The notes beneath the pieces are model-generated. The model ran no database searches and was not told the DNA's origin. It was given only the letters and a program-made list of their open reading frames with translations. The position numbers were made by a program, and so were the translations under genes. From positions 58,627 through 122,626 of the forward strand of contig JALCRQ010000002.1 of assembly GCA_022652655.1 (NCBI GenBank): a stretch of DNA of 64,000 nucleotides, written 5' to 3'. Of the stretch, positions 45,241-53,563 are shown one piece after another; positions within the stretch are counted from its first letter, which is position 1; each line of letters starts with the position of its first letter. The DNA comes from Oscillibacter sp. (lineage in GTDB: Bacteria; Bacillota; Clostridia; Oscillospirales; Oscillospiraceae).

Positions 45241-46497
45241 TCAGCACTTCTCCCAGATGGTGGCAATTCCCATGCCGCCGCCGATGCACAGCGTGGCCAG
45301 GCCCTTTTTGGCATCGGGACGCCTGCGCATCTCATGGAGCAGGGTGACGATGATCCGGGCGCCGGAGCAGCCCACGGGATGGCCGATGGCGATGGCGCCG
45401 CCGTTGACGTTCAGCTTCTTGGGATCCAGATGCAGCTCGCGGCCCACCACCACGGACTGGGAGGCAAAGGCCTCGTTGACCTCGTAGAGGTCCAGATCGT
45501 CGATGGTCAGTCCGGTCATCTTCAGCGCCTTCTGAGAGGCGGGAACGGGGCCTACGCCCATGACCTTGGGATCGACGCCCGCCTGGCCCCAGCCCAGCAG
45601 CTTGGCCATGGGCTTGAGGTTGTACTTGGCCACGGCCTCACCGGAGGCCAGAATGATGGCGGCAGCGCCGTCGTTGATGCCGGAGGCGTTGGCGGCGGTG
45701 ACGCGCTGGGTTCCCTTGTCGGGGCTGTCCTGGATGCAGTGGGGCTCAAAGGTGTGGACAATCTGGGGATTGGGGGACTCGGGCCCCACGGGGAAGGCGC
45801 CCTTGAGCTTGGAGATGCTCTCCGCGGTCACGCCCTGGCGGGGGAACTCATCGACCTTGAAGTCCACCATCTGCTTTTTGACCTTCACGGGAACGGGGAC
45901 GATCTCCTCGTCGAATTTGCCGGCCTTCTGAGCGGCCTCGCACTTCTGCTGGGAGTTGGCGGCGAACTCGTCCATCTCCTGGCGGCTGACGCCCCACACG
46001 TCCGCGATGTTCTCAGAGGTGGTGCCCATGTGATAGTGATGGAACGCGTCAAAGAGGGCGTCCTTGAGCATGGTGTCCACAAACGTCTTATCGCCCATCC
46101 GGGCGCCCCAGCGGGCCTCGGTGGAGGCGAAGGGAGCCGCGGACATGTTCTCGGTGCCGCCGCAGACCACAATGTCGGCCTCGCCGGCCATAATGGTGTG
46201 GGCGCCCTCCACCACGCTCTTCATGCCGGAGCCGCAGAGCATATTCAGGGTGGTGGCGCAAACGCTGTAAGGAATGCCGGCCTTCACGGCGCACTGACGG
46301 GCCACATCCTGGCCCTGGGCGGCGGCCAGCACGCAGCCGAAGTAGACCTCGTCCACCTGCTCGGGCTTCACGCCGGCGCGGCGGAGCGCCTCTTTGATGA
46401 CGATAGCGCCCAGTTCGGAGGGGGGCGTGTTCTTCAAAGAGCCGCCGAAGGAGCCGACGGCGGTTCTGCAGCAATTCACAACATACAGATCTTTCAT
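45241..46497 (-). CDS. thl: Acetyl-CoA acetyltransferase (thiolase)
   Basis: 418-residue biosynthetic thiolase condensing two acetyl-CoA to acetoacetyl-CoA. The nucleophile is in TLNMLCGSGMKS (about Cys88); the active-site His is in AIGHPVGCSGAR and the second Cys in TLCIGGGMGIA. It is about 25 residues longer than usual because of an insert (AFPVGPESPNPQIVHTFEPH region) before NASGINDGAAA. GGAGG lies 8 nt before the ATG. It is a single-gene unit with a strong promoter flanked by two Rex-like operators, which suggests control by the NADH/NAD+ ratio and a role in butyrate formation. No crt/bcd/hbd genes are adjacent. Confidence 0.95.
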   Translation of the reverse strand: MKDLYVVNCCRTAVGSFGGSLKNTPPSELGAIVIKEALRRAGVKPEQVDEVYFGCVLAAAQGQDVARQCAVKAGIPYSVCATTLNMLCGSGMKSVVEGAHTIMAGEADIVVCGGTENMSAAPFASTEARWGARMGDKTFVDTMLKDALFDAFHHYHMGTTSENIADVWGVSRQEMDEFAANSQQKCEAAQKAGKFDEEIVPVPVKVKKQMVDFKVDEFPRQGVTAESISKLKGAFPVGPESPNPQIVHTFEPHCIQDSPDKGTQRVTAANASGINDGAAAIILASGEAVAKYNLKPMAKLLGWGQAGVDPKVMGVGPVPASQKALKMTGLTIDDLDLYEVNEAFASQSVVVGRELHLDPKKLNVNGGAIAIGHPVGCSGARIIVTLLHEMRRRPDAKKGLATLCIGGGMGIATIWEKC

Positions 46498-46609
46498 GAT
46501 TTTCCTCCGTTTTCATTCATTATCATATTTTTCATGCAGGAAACCGCGGTAAAGAGCGGCCTCCGCGGGGAATACGGGGCTTTTCAGCACGGACGGGCCA
46601 GGAGGTATA

Positions 46610-46627
46610 TTGATAATTTTTTGACAA
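46610..46627. promoter_or_regulatory. Rex-like operator, downstream site in the thl leader
   Basis: TTGATAA, 4 nt, TTGACAA, compared with the Rex consensus TTGTTAA-N4-TTAACAA. It lies about 25-40 nt inside the transcript. Confidence 0.5.
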
Positions 46628-46656
46628 ACCAGCCGGCAAGTCCCCTGCTTGTACGC

Positions 46657-46685
46657 ATTATAGGGACTTTTTTCCCTTCCGTCAA
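46657..46685 (-). promoter_or_regulatory. Sigma-A promoter of thl
   Basis: On the minus strand: TTGACG, 17 nt, TATAAT. It gives a leader of about 150 nt. An inverted repeat AAGTCCC, 18 nt, GGGACTT (46638-46669) surrounds the -10. Confidence 0.78.
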
Positions 46686-46711
46686 TGGCTTTCGCGCACT
46701 TTTGAGCAATT

Positions 46712-46729
46712 TTGTTAAAACTTTGACAA
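46712..46729. promoter_or_regulatory. Rex-like operator, upstream site
   Basis: TTGTTAA, 4 nt, TTGACAA: one mismatch to the Rex consensus TTGTTAA-N4-TTAACAA. It is 27 bp upstream of the thl -35. Confidence 0.58.
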
Positions 46730-46772
46730 GATCGTCCGGCTTTTGGTCAAGTTGACCAAAGGCCGGACGATC
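46730..46772 (-). terminator. Long hairpin after the foldase gene, probable terminator
   Basis: GATCGTCCGGC and GCCGGACGATC enclose the palindrome TTTGGTCAAGTTGACCAAA, giving a nearly continuous 21-bp stem. On the minus strand TTGTCAAAGTTTT follows, a weak T tract. The inner palindrome could instead be a protein-binding site. Confidence 0.55.
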
Positions 46773-46821
46773 CTGTTTCGCCTCATCTTTTAAGGCCGGG
46801 GCGGCCCGCCGCCGCTCCGTC

Positions 46822-47940
46822 TCAGGAGCCGGAGGCAGCCTCCCCGCCGCTCTTTTCGGGGCTGAAAGCAGAGGGGCCGCCTGCCGGGAGCTTTTTCCGC
46901 TCCTCTGCCAGCTTTTGGTAAAACTCCCCGGCGTCGATTTTGCCGTACGCGTCGGAGAGCGTGATCTTGGCGCCGTCCGCCGCGGCCTGAAGAAGGTGGT
47001 CAAAATAGGCGGCCGAGGCGGCCTGCGCGTCCAGGGGGCGGCGCAAAAGCAGATAAAACGCGCCGTCCGCCTCCACCACGCCGCTGAGCTGGTTTTCCTC
47101 CAGCGCGGCGGCGGCCGACGATACCGCAGCCGGAACGGTGCCGTCGTCCGGGGCGAAGGTGCGTCCGCCGCTCTCCGCAGCCCGCTCCGGGTCGCCGGCT
47201 CCGCTCTCCGCGGCGGCGAGAAACGCGGCGGCGGGATCGGCGGCGGCCTTCAGCTTCGCCAGCAGGGCCTCCGCCTGTTTTTTCTTTTCGCTTTTGAGAG
47301 AATCGCCGCCGTCACCGGCGGAAAACCGGATCTCCGCCGCCGTCACCAGCCCCTCCTTCGCGGCCCACTGGCTGACGGCGCCCTCCGCCGGGCACAGCGC
47401 ACTGTCTTTTTTCCCGTAGAGCTCATTGAGATGACTGTAAAGGTAGTAGTCCTCCGAAATCTGCCGGGCGGCGGAGTCGTCAAGACCCATCCACTCCAGA
47501 CCGGCAAGATACGCTTTTTCACCCCCGGCCTTTTCCACCGCCGCGTTCCGCTGGGCGTCCCAGGCCGCCCGGTCCTCCTCCGTCAGCGTGCAGCCGTACC
47601 GCTCCGCCCAGTTTTCCACCGTGGCGTAAAGGGCGGCGGTGCGCAGCGCCTGGCCCTTGGCGTAAGAGCCCAGGGTTCCGCCGGAGAAGGTGCTGTCCCA
47701 GTCCGGGACGGTTCCGGCCCGGGCGCAGTCCGCCTGAATATAGTCGCAGTCGTAGGCCAGCCAGTAGAAATACTGCCGGGCCGTGACCGTCCTCCCGTCC
47801 ACCTGCGCCAGCGCCGTATCCTCCGGGATACCCGACGCCCGTCCGTACAGGCCGCCGGACGCCGTTTCTTTTTTCCCGCAGCCGGCAAAGCAGCATATGC
47901 ACAGGCTCAGCGCCGCAAAAAGGCAAATTTCTCGCCGCAT
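46822..47940 (-). CDS. Lipoprotein of the PrsA/SurA peptidyl-prolyl isomerase family
   Basis: 372 residues. A lipoprotein signal peptide ends with the lipobox FAGC (Cys about 21). A SurA_N-like helical domain follows (about 40-160: ALAQVDGRTVTARQYFYWLAYDCDYI). A degenerate parvulin-like region lies around residues 195-305 (LVTAAEIRFSAGDGGD, GGRTFAPDDGTVPAAVSSAA). The tail is rich in Gly, Ser and Pro. It probably folds secreted proteins outside the membrane. It follows mfd by 76 nt, an arrangement also known in other clostridia. Confidence 0.78.
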   Translation of the reverse strand: MRREICLFAALSLCICCFAGCGKKETASGGLYGRASGIPEDTALAQVDGRTVTARQYFYWLAYDCDYIQADCARAGTVPDWDSTFSGGTLGSYAKGQALRTAALYATVENWAERYGCTLTEEDRAAWDAQRNAAVEKAGGEKAYLAGLEWMGLDDSAARQISEDYYLYSHLNELYGKKDSALCPAEGAVSQWAAKEGLVTAAEIRFSAGDGGDSLKSEKKKQAEALLAKLKAAADPAAAFLAAAESGAGDPERAAESGGRTFAPDDGTVPAAVSSAAAALEENQLSGVVEADGAFYLLLRRPLDAQAASAAYFDHLLQAAADGAKITLSDAYGKIDAGEFYQKLAEERKKLPAGGPSAFSPEKSGGEAASGS

Positions 47941-48016
47941 CTCTCCACCTCCGGGGCAAAGCGGGGCTCAGGCCCCGCGGCCATGCTCCATCCTATTCCG
48001 GCGGCGGGGAAAATAG

Positions 48017-51000
48017 TCACGAATTCGGGGCGTCCCCCTGTCCGGACGCCAGCTTCAGATCCTCCACCAGCGTCAGGGCCGTCTCCAGCACATCCGCGCC
48101 TCGGCTCAGCGTCAGCGTCAGGGACGGGGCGCTCCCCGCGCTGAGAGACAGCGTCCTGCGGTACTTGGGAATGGCACAGACCGCCGCCAGCGCATCGGGC
48201 CGGAAGGCCCCCAGCGTCAGGCGCAGCTTTTCCCCCTTCTGAGTGATGTCGCTGACGCCGGCGCCCATGGCGGCGGCGCGCAGCAGCGCCACATCCAGCA
48301 GGGCCAGCACGCTCCGGGGCGGCTCGCCGTACCGGTCGATGAGTTCGTCCAGCACGTCCGCGCTGTCGTCGTTGGAGCGGATGGCGGCAATGCGCCGGTA
48401 GAGATCCATCCGCTGCTCCGCCGAAGCCACATAGCTCTCCGGAATATTGGCATTCACCGTGAGATCCGCGGAGCACTCCGGCACAGCGCGCTTCTGTCCG
48501 CCCTTTTCCTCCAGCACGGCCTCCTCCAGCAGCTTGAGATAGAGATCGTAGCCCACGCTCATAAGATAGCCGGACTGCTCCGGCCCCAACAGGTTTCCGG
48601 CGCCCCGGATCTCCAGATCCCGCATGGCGATCCGGAAGCCGGAGCCGAACTCCACATACTCCCGGATGGCCGAGAGGCGCTTGGCGGCGTTTTCCTGCAA
48701 AACCTTCCCCTGCCGGTAGGTGAGATAGGCATAGCCCCGCCGGGCGCTGCGCCCGATGCGGCCCCGGATCTGGTGAAGCTGGGCCAGGCCCATCCGGTCG
48801 GCGTCCTCGATGATCAGGGTGTTGACGTTGGGGATGTCGATGCCGGTTTCGATGATGGTGGTGCACACCAGGATGTCCGCCTGTCCGTCCACCATCTGCT
48901 GCATGACGGAGGACAGCTCCTGCTCCCCCATTTTGCCGTGGCCCGTGACGATGCGCACGTCCTCCCCCAGCAGCTTCCGGATCCGCCCGGCGGTGAGGTC
49001 GATGCTCTCCACCCGGTTGTGCAGGTAGTAGACTTGCCCGCCCCGGCTGAGCTCCCGGCGCATGGCGTCGGCCAGCACGGCCCAGTCGTGCTCCAGCACG
49101 TAGGTCTGCACCGGCTGGCGGTCGGCGGGAGGCTCGTCGATGGTGGACATGTCCCGCAGGCCCGAGAGGGCCATATTCAGCGTCCGGGGAATGGGCGTGG
49201 CCGTCAAAGTCAGCGTATCCACCTGCCGGGCCATCTCCCGGAGCCGCTCCTTGTGGGTGACGCCGAAGCGCTGCTCCTCGTCGATAATCAGCAGGCCCAG
49301 ATCCTTGAATTTTACATTTTTCTGAATGAGCTTGTGGGTGCCGATGACCAGATCCACCCGGCCCTGGGCCATGGCCTCCAGAATCCGCTTCTGATCCCTG
49401 GGGGACGTGAAGCGGGAGAGCACCTCGATGGTCACGGGAAAAGAGCGGAACCGGCTCACCGCGGTGGCGTAGTGCTGCTGGGCCAAAACTGTGGTGGGCA
49501 CCAGAATCGCCGCCTGCTTGCCGTCCAGTACGCACTTCATCACCGCCCGGAGGGCCACCTCCGTCTTGCCGTAGCCCACGTCGCCGCACAGCAGGCGGTC
49601 CATGGGCCGTGGGCGCTCCATATCCTTTTTGATCTCCGCCGCCGCGGTGAGCTGGTCGCCGGTCTCGTCGTACTCGAACGCGTCCTCAAACTCCTGCTGC
49701 CACGCGGAATCCGGCGAAAAGGCGAAGCCGGGCTGCCGGGCGCGCTGGGCGTAGAGCTTCGTAAGGCCCCGGGCCAGATCCTTTACAGCCGCCCGGGCCC
49801 GGGACTTCTGCTTGGCCCACTCGGTGCCGCCCAGCTTGTTGAGCCGGGCCCGCTCCTGGGCATCCTCGCCGCTGCCGATGTACTTGCTCACCAGATCCAG
49901 CTGCGTCACCGGGACGTACAGGCAGTCGCCTCCGGCGTAGTCCAGCTTGATATAGTCCTTTTCCACTCCGTCCACCGGCATCTTCTGAATCCCCGCGAAC
50001 CGGCCCACGCCGTGGTGGACATGCACCACGAGGTCGCCCGGCGCCAGGTCGGTGTAGGACTGGAGCTTCTGGCCCGCCGTTTTGGCCCGGGCCTTGGGAC
50101 GCTTCTTCTGCTGGGCCAGGAACTGCCCCTCCGTGAGGACGGCCAGCTTCAGCGACGGAAATTCGCTGCCGGCGCTGAGAGCGCCCAGGGTGATGCGCAC
50201 CTCCCCCGGCGCGGGCATGGCGGCGCCCTCCGGGTCCAAAACCGCGGGAAGCTCCCGTCCCTCCAGCAGGGAGAGCAGGTTCCTGGCCCGGGTTCCGCCG
50301 CCGCAGAGCACCAGCACGCCGTAGCCCGCCTTGCGGTAGTGCTCCATGTCCGTACAGGCCGTCTCCAGACTGCCGCCGTACGAGGACAGCTGCTTGGCCC
50401 CCAAACTCAGCAGCGTCCGGGGCTTCAGCGGCAGCCGGGAGGTGGGCAGGGAATCCTCCATCACCACGGGGAAATCGGACAGCCGGGTGTACAGCTCCTC
50501 CGCCGTCAGCGTCAGACGGGCGTACTCTCCGGCCAGAAGGCCGGCCTCCGTCAGCGCCTCGGCGTCCTGGCGGATCTGCAGCAGGGTGTTTTTCACCCGG
50601 TCGTCCACCCGGGCGCTCTCGCAGATAAACACCGCCGCGTCGGCGGGGAGATAATCCGCGCCGGTGACCATTTGGGGATACACCGCCGCCAGGTACCGGT
50701 CCATGCCGCCGGGCGCCGCGCCGGAGCGCAGCCGCTCCGCGTCGGAGCGAAGGGTTTCGGCCAGTTCCTGCGCTTTGGGTTTTTTCCCGATCTTCGCCGC
50801 CAGGGCGGTGAGCCGCTGGGCAAGGCCGTCCGGGCCGCCCTCGGCACAGTGGGGCAGCACCTCCGCGGCGGGCAGCAGCAGCGCGGACTTCACATTTTTG
50901 ACCCGGCGCTGTGTGCCGGGGTCAAAGACGCCCAGGGAATCAATTTCGTCGTCAAAAAACTCGCAGCGGACGGGCTGCTCCATCAACGGGGAGAACACGT

Positions 51001-51541
51001 CCAGAATCCCGCCCCGGATGGCGAACTGGCCCACGCCCTCCACCTGGGCGCAGCGGGTGTAGCCCGCCGCGGCCAGTCCCTCGCTCAGGGCGGTAAGCTC
51101 CGCCCGGCCGCCGGTTTTCAGCGTCCGGCTGGCCGCAAGCAGCAGCTTTTTGGGCAGCGTCCGGGCGCACAGCGCGTCCGCCGTGGCCACGGTGAAGACA
51201 CTCTTTCCCCGGGCCAGCGCGTACAGCGCGGCCAGCCGGTCCTGCTCCCAGGCCCGGGAGAAGACGGCTCCCGGGCGGAACTGCCACTCCCGCCCCAGCA
51301 GCAGCACCGGCTCCGCGCCGGTGAGCGCCTGAAGATCGGAGCGCAGCGTCCGGGCCTCCCGCTCGTCGCCGCAGACAAAAACCGCCGGCCGGCCGGCGGC
51401 CGCAGCCGCAGCCGCGCCCACCTCCGCCCGATGCACCGGCGCAAGGCCGGAGATCTCCACTGGGCAACCTCCGCCCTCGATGCGCCGGACCAGCTCCGCC
51501 ACCTCGGGAATCGTATTCAGTTTTTTGAGAAATTGTTCCAT
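48017..51541 (-). CDS. mfd: Transcription-repair coupling factor Mfd
   Basis: 1174-residue DNA translocase that removes stalled RNA polymerase and recruits UvrA. The N-terminal UvrB-like modules (about residues 20-330, with FAIRGGILDVFSP) are followed by the CarD-type RNA polymerase interaction domain (LAPGDLVVHVHHGVGRF, about 500-570), Walker A GDVGYGKTE near residue 655, the DEEQRFG box, RecG-like TRG motif (HQIRGRIGRS) and the C-terminal domain. It lies 136 nt downstream of the amidohydrolase. Possible -10 TATAAT at 51571-51576 on the minus strand, without a good -35. Confidence 0.97.
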   Translation of the reverse strand: MEQFLKKLNTIPEVAELVRRIEGGGCPVEISGLAPVHRAEVGAAAAAAAGRPAVFVCGDEREARTLRSDLQALTGAEPVLLLGREWQFRPGAVFSRAWEQDRLAALYALARGKSVFTVATADALCARTLPKKLLLAASRTLKTGGRAELTALSEGLAAAGYTRCAQVEGVGQFAIRGGILDVFSPLMEQPVRCEFFDDEIDSLGVFDPGTQRRVKNVKSALLLPAAEVLPHCAEGGPDGLAQRLTALAAKIGKKPKAQELAETLRSDAERLRSGAAPGGMDRYLAAVYPQMVTGADYLPADAAVFICESARVDDRVKNTLLQIRQDAEALTEAGLLAGEYARLTLTAEELYTRLSDFPVVMEDSLPTSRLPLKPRTLLSLGAKQLSSYGGSLETACTDMEHYRKAGYGVLVLCGGGTRARNLLSLLEGRELPAVLDPEGAAMPAPGEVRITLGALSAGSEFPSLKLAVLTEGQFLAQQKKRPKARAKTAGQKLQSYTDLAPGDLVVHVHHGVGRFAGIQKMPVDGVEKDYIKLDYAGGDCLYVPVTQLDLVSKYIGSGEDAQERARLNKLGGTEWAKQKSRARAAVKDLARGLTKLYAQRARQPGFAFSPDSAWQQEFEDAFEYDETGDQLTAAAEIKKDMERPRPMDRLLCGDVGYGKTEVALRAVMKCVLDGKQAAILVPTTVLAQQHYATAVSRFRSFPVTIEVLSRFTSPRDQKRILEAMAQGRVDLVIGTHKLIQKNVKFKDLGLLIIDEEQRFGVTHKERLREMARQVDTLTLTATPIPRTLNMALSGLRDMSTIDEPPADRQPVQTYVLEHDWAVLADAMRRELSRGGQVYYLHNRVESIDLTAGRIRKLLGEDVRIVTGHGKMGEQELSSVMQQMVDGQADILVCTTIIETGIDIPNVNTLIIEDADRMGLAQLHQIRGRIGRSARRGYAYLTYRQGKVLQENAAKRLSAIREYVEFGSGFRIAMRDLEIRGAGNLLGPEQSGYLMSVGYDLYLKLLEEAVLEEKGGQKRAVPECSADLTVNANIPESYVASAEQRMDLYRRIAAIRSNDDSADVLDELIDRYGEPPRSVLALLDVALLRAAAMGAGVSDITQKGEKLRLTLGAFRPDALAAVCAIPKYRRTLSLSAGSAPSLTLTLSRGADVLETALTLVEDLKLASGQGDAPNS

Positions 51542-51630
51542 AAAGGGCCTTCACTTTACAAATATTGGAAATTATAACGCAGCAGAGGGCCCACACCCGC
51601 CCCGGAAGGACGGGGGTGTGCCCGTACTGC

Positions 51631-51657
51631 CTCCGCCGGCAGAGCGCTGCCGGCGGG
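51631..51657 (-). repeat. GC-rich stem-loop between the amidohydrolase and mfd
   Basis: CCGCCGGCAG / CTGCCGGCGG is a perfect 10-bp stem with a 4-nt loop. It lacks a following T run, so it may attenuate rather than end transcription. Confidence 0.5.
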
Positions 51658-51677
51658 AGGTTCAATCTGTTGAAGAA

Positions 51678-52835
51678 TCAGCAGGCGTCCGCCTGCGCGT
51701 AAGCGATTTCGCCGTTTACCACCGTCATCCAGGCCGCGCCGCCCACCGTGGTCAGCGGATCGGAATCCCAGATCACCGCGTCGGCGTCCTTGCCCGGCTC
51801 CAGGCTGCCCACCCGCTGGCCGATTCCGGTGAGCCGGGCGGGATTGATGGTAATGGCGCGCCACGCCTCCTCCATGGGCAGCCCCGCCCGGGCGGCCAGG
51901 CCCGCGCACAGGGGCAGGTTCTGCAGGGGGATCACCGGAGCGTCGGTGATGATGGCGATGGGCACCCCGTGCTCGTGGAGGATCCGGGGCGTGTCGAAGC
52001 TCTTGTTGGCCAGCTCGATCTTGCACTTCCCGCCCAGAGTAGGCCCCACAAAGGCGGGATAGCCCTCCGCGGCCAGCTCGTCTGCGATAAGGGCGCCGTC
52101 GGTGCAGTGATCCAGGGTCAGCTTTACGCCGAACTCCCGGGCGATGCGGACGGCGGTGAGGATGTCGTCGGCGCGGTGGGCATGGGCCTTGAGGGGGATC
52201 TCGCCCCGGAGGACGGGAAGCATGGCCTCCAGCTTCATGTCAAAGGCGGGGTTGCGCCCGGCCTCCTGATCGGCCAGATACCGGCGGGTTTTAAACAGCG
52301 TCTCCCGGAGCAGGGCCGCGGTGGCCATCCGGGTCTGGGGGGATTTCTTGAGGTCCGTGTAGCAGCGCTTGGGATTTTCGCCGAAGGCGCACTTCATGGC
52401 GGCGGGATCCCGGACAATCATGTCGTCCACGCGGCTGCCCACCAGCTTGATGGCGGCGAAGGTGCCTCCGATGACGTTGGCGCTGCCCGGGCCGGTGACG
52501 GCGGTGGTAACGCCGCCCTGGACGGCCAGGGCGAATGCCTCGTCCTGGGGGTTGATGGAGTCAATGGCCCGGAGCTGCGGCGTCACGGGATCGTCGATCT
52601 CGTTATAGTCCTGCCCCTCCCAGCCCACGGCCTCGTTGTCCAGGCCGATGTGGCAGTGGGCCTCCACGCAGCCCGGCGTCACCAGACGGCCCCCGGCGTC
52701 CACGATCCGGGCGCCGGCGGGGGCGGAGAGCTCCGCTCCCACGGCCGCGATTTTTCCGCCGTCCATCAGGATCCGGCCGTTCGGGATCTCCGGTCCGGCC
52801 ATGGTTTTCACGATTCCGTTGGTAATGAGCAGCAT
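51678..52835 (-). CDS. Amidohydrolase (imidazolonepropionase/dihydroorotase-like superfamily)
   Basis: 385-residue metal-dependent hydrolase. The metal motifs are EAHCHIGLD (HxH, about residue 61), IPLKAHAHRADDI, TLDHCTDGA, and the catalytic Asp in AIITDAPVIP. The N-terminal and C-terminal beta-sandwich parts (GKIAAVGAELSAPAG; GSLEPGKDADAVIWDSDPL) are intact. The substrate is unknown. ATG 52835 has AAAGGGG about 10 nt upstream. It is inserted in the otherwise standard glmU-prs-pth-mfd order. Confidence 0.85.
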   Translation of the reverse strand: MLLITNGIVKTMAGPEIPNGRILMDGGKIAAVGAELSAPAGARIVDAGGRLVTPGCVEAHCHIGLDNEAVGWEGQDYNEIDDPVTPQLRAIDSINPQDEAFALAVQGGVTTAVTGPGSANVIGGTFAAIKLVGSRVDDMIVRDPAAMKCAFGENPKRCYTDLKKSPQTRMATAALLRETLFKTRRYLADQEAGRNPAFDMKLEAMLPVLRGEIPLKAHAHRADDILTAVRIAREFGVKLTLDHCTDGALIADELAAEGYPAFVGPTLGGKCKIELANKSFDTPRILHEHGVPIAIITDAPVIPLQNLPLCAGLAARAGLPMEEAWRAITINPARLTGIGQRVGSLEPGKDADAVIWDSDPLTTVGGAAWMTVVNGEIAYAQADAC

Positions 52836-52882
52836 GGCGCTTTGCCCCTTTCCGGCGGCCTTCTCCGGCCGTCCTCCGTTTT

Positions 52883-53476
52883 TCAGTTGAATTGATTCAT
52901 GGCCCGCTGGCACCCGCCGTCCTCTATAATGCGCTCGGCGGCGTCCACAGCCCGGCCGAAGGCGTCCAGCAGCAGCTTCTTGTCCTGCTGGGACGGCTCG
53001 CCGATCACCCAGCCGATCATATCGCGCTCCGGGTCGGACGGGGCGCCGGTGCCGATTTTCACCCGGGGAAATTCCTCTGTGCCCAGCTGGGCGATGATAT
53101 TTTTGATTCCGTTGTGGCCGCCGGCGCTGCCGGAGGGGCGAACCCGGATCTTTCCCACAGGCAGGGACACGTCGTCGTAGATCACCAGCACGTGCTCCGC
53201 CGGAATCTTATAAAACTGAGCGGCCTCCCGCACGGCCTCCCCGGACAGGTTCATATAGGTCTGGGGCTTCATCAGAAGGCACCGGTGCCCGCCGAAGGTC
53301 ACCTGGGCAGTCACCGCCTTGAATTTGATGCGGTCGATTTTCACGTGTTCCCGCTCCGCCAGGAGATCCGCGGTGAGAAAGCCCATGTTGTGCCGCGTCC
53401 TGGCGTATTTTTCGCCCGGATTGCCCAGGCCGGCGATCAGCCACTCCACTCCGGAGGTCTTCTTTCCCAGCAGCAT
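52883..53476 (-). CDS. pth: Peptidyl-tRNA hydrolase
   Basis: 197-residue Pth that recycles peptidyl-tRNA. Motifs are LIAGLGNPGEKYARTRHNMGF (catalytic His), LMKPQTYMNLSGEAV, and IYDDVSLPVGKIRVRPSGSAGGHNGIKNI. AAGGAG precedes the ATG by 8 nt. The first 11 residues before the conserved core are slightly long for the family. It is part of the glmU-prs-pth transcript. Confidence 0.96.
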   Translation of the reverse strand: MLLGKKTSGVEWLIAGLGNPGEKYARTRHNMGFLTADLLAEREHVKIDRIKFKAVTAQVTFGGHRCLLMKPQTYMNLSGEAVREAAQFYKIPAEHVLVIYDDVSLPVGKIRVRPSGSAGGHNGIKNIIAQLGTEEFPRVKIGTGAPSDPERDMIGWVIGEPSQQDKKLLLDAFGRAVDAAERIIEDGGCQRAMNQFN

Positions 53477-53563
53477 TGTGTTCTCCTTCTCCTGTATGGG
53501 GCATAAGGGCGGGAAAGTCTCCTTTCCCGCCCTCAGATTTCATCGGTGTGGGCTGAAGCCCGA

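Noticed and set aside
48773..51577. Plus-strand open frame of about 934 codons opposite mfd
   Set aside because: Antisense shadow of mfd; Gln/His/Arg-rich composition typical of reversed GC-rich codons.
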